Positions 5,532-6,460 of a DNA stretch of 6,460 nt are shown piece by piece. The notes under the pieces were generated by a model, which was given only the letters and a program-made list of their open reading frames with translations, searched no databases and had not been told where the DNA came from. How positions within the stretch are numbered: position 1 is the first letter of the stretch; each line of letters starts with the position of its first letter. Made by a program: the position numbers and the translations under genes. The DNA comes from Holosporales bacterium. Lineage in GTDB: Bacteria > Pseudomonadota > Alphaproteobacteria > BNTO01. The stretch is taken from contig JAISCJ010000037.1 of assembly GCA_031265645.1 (NCBI GenBank), forward strand, positions 1-6,460, read 5' to 3'.

Positions 5532-5972
5532 CTATGTGCCAACAATCGGTTCTTCTTCGTTCCACGGTCTATTTAGATGTTTATGGTCATGCCAGAAGAT
5601 GGCGCCGGTGTAGGATGCAGTTAGGGTTGGAAGGATTGTTTGGTGCAATGATGTGGCAAAAACATTGGTGTTAACACAGTAAAAATGAGCTGAGGCAATC
5701 CATTTTGTGGTTTCGTACGTTTGTGAATGAACGGCAGAATAAGCTAAAGTATTTGTAAAACGCTCCAGGATTTCGGTTTTGGTGAATGTCCACGGCTGAT
5801 CTGACAACGCATCGTTGCTTAGAACTATTGGACTGCCGGTTTCTTTAATGAAGAATGCGCCGAGGGCGGTGTTTTCAGAATCAAGTAAAGTGCCATCGCT
5901 AAGAACCAAGTGGGATTTTGCGAATGATGAGTAAACTGTTGGAATTGCTGTGTTTGCAAGGCCATTGGGCAT
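5532..5972 (-). CDS. Unrecognised ORF; source of the right repeat
   Basis: A 146-residue frame from ATG 5972, with no clear ribosome site. No signal peptide, membrane helix or catalytic motif stands out. The composition is rich in Ser, Thr and aromatic residues, with a beta-like pattern, and ends in GAIFWHDHKHL and NRPWNEEEP. A decayed copy of this last part near 4473-4589 keeps GA-FW and RPWNEEEP, which suggests the end was once under protein-level constraint. The frame continues upstream in the same register through TAA 5987-5985 into the next ORF, so it may be the second half of a gene broken by that stop. It ends 59 bases before the antitoxin promoter. Confidence 0.5.
   Translation of the reverse strand: MPNGLANTAIPTVYSSFAKSHLVLSDGTLLDSENTALGAFFIKETGSPIVLSNDALSDQPWTFTKTEILERFTNTLAYSAVHSQTYETTKWIASAHFYCVNTNVFATSLHQTILPTLTASYTGAIFWHDHKHLNRPWNEEEPIVGT
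5548..5646. repeat. Right imperfect direct repeat bracketing the toxin-antitoxin pair
   Basis: The coding version of the repeat whose decayed partner is 4513-4589. Both lie in the same orientation, and between them are only the toxin, the antitoxin and their promoter. Confidence 0.75.
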
Positions 5973-5984
5973 TTCAAAGATGAA

Positions 5985-6460
5985 TTAATGCTCGTGAACA
6001 AAGCCTGGATCAAAGAGTTCTGTGCAGTCCTCGCTGAGGATGCCATAGTCTAATCTGAAAATATTATCGTTATAAATGAGATATGTTTTGTCGCGTAGAG
6101 CATATGATAAATGCGTAGTAGGTAGAGCCGCGTCAATTTCAGATTTTGTTTCACGTCCAAAGGAGATTTGCAGGTCGTCGCTATCACGAATGCCGGAGTA
6201 GTCGCTTAAGAAGTCGCCATATTGATTTTGATCCAATATAAGATGAGCGTTGAATGTCACGTAGTAGTAGTTGAAATATCCAATTAGCGACATATTTAAC
6301 CTTTTCACGATCTTTTCAACGGACAGCATCATATTCTTGCGCATCCATTCGTTCACGCCCTTCAATTTCTTGGCGACCCTTGTGCTATCCGTCTTCAGCT
6401 TCACTGTAAACTTTTCGCGCAGAGTCTTTCCACAGTACAGTGTAAATCCTAGAAAATTGA
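5985..6460 (-). pseudogene. C-terminal group II maturase fragment fused in frame to an unrecognised sequence (5' end outside the window)
   Basis: The frame is open from the window edge (first full codon 6458) to TAA 5987-5985. Codons to about 6249 encode the end of a reverse transcriptase palm and the X domain of a group II maturase: NFLGFTLYCGK, the KTD/RK region, the NEWM helix and GYFNYYYVT, the usual GYYNYYG motif. The sequence is unlike the X domain of the intact maturase at 454-2133, so it comes from another intron lineage. After VTFN the normal maturase tail is absent. About 87 unrelated residues follow (ISFGRETKSEIDAAL, then TYLIYNDNIFRLDYG) and stop at TAA. No HNH domain or intron domain V follows. 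It reads as a truncated maturase joined to another gene, either a chimera or decay. Whether it is expressed is unknown. Confidence 0.7.

Noticed and set aside
5429..5545. Extended N-terminus of the Panacea protein from TTG 5545
   Set aside because: The extension crosses the TATAAT promoter and the end of the upstream ORF, and Panacea proteins begin at the SALDIAKYIL segment.
1..6460. CRISPR array, tRNA or rRNA genes
   Set aside because: No regularly spaced direct repeats and no tRNA- or rRNA-like sequence were seen on either strand by eye.

Overview
The window is an AT-rich, gene-sparse stretch of bacterial accessory DNA. A group II intron, palindromic elements, small secreted proteins, a lone HU gene, a toxin-antitoxin-like pair and decayed fragments lie side by side. 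The HU protein, the Panacea-domain antitoxin, the palindrome-like repeats and the low coding density would fit a host-associated proteobacterium, perhaps an intracellular alphaproteobacterium. That is an inference; nothing here fixes the taxon.

Left part (1-2490, + strand): an intact-looking group II intron-encoded protein (reverse transcriptase, maturase X domain, HNH endonuclease) is followed by well-formed ribozyme domains V and VI. The usual 5' ribozyme domains are not recognisable in the roughly 450 bases before the ORF, where a long imperfect palindrome (364-429) and other hairpins sit instead. A strong Shine-Dalgarno sequence at the end of the maturase gene precedes an ATG that overlaps its stop. 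It opens a 96-codon frame that runs through domains V and VI into flanking DNA encoding a one-pass membrane peptide.

Middle part (2490-4480): two small exported, cysteine-containing proteins of unknown function face each other (2568-2852 + and 3016-3483 -), separated by a long imperfect stem-loop. The minus-strand gene has a good promoter whose -35 box lies in the loop of an inverted repeat. About 570 bases without a convincing gene follow, then a canonical HU-family DNA-binding protein gene with a clear intrinsic terminator.

Right part (4473-6460, - strand): a Panacea-domain (DUF4065, SocA-like) antitoxin gene with its own extended -10 promoter overlaps a 118-aa candidate toxin gene by 10 bases. 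The pair is bracketed by imperfect direct repeats. The right repeat is the 3' end of an unrecognised ORF (5532-5972). The left repeat is a frameshifted relic of the same 3' end. Further upstream, a C-terminal fragment of a second, unrelated group II maturase runs in frame into an unrecognised sequence that is separated from the next ORF by one in-frame TAA.

The most interesting points are the bracketed toxin-antitoxin pair, the maturase-chimera ORF, the ORF read through ribozyme domains V and VI, and the palindrome in front of the maturase.
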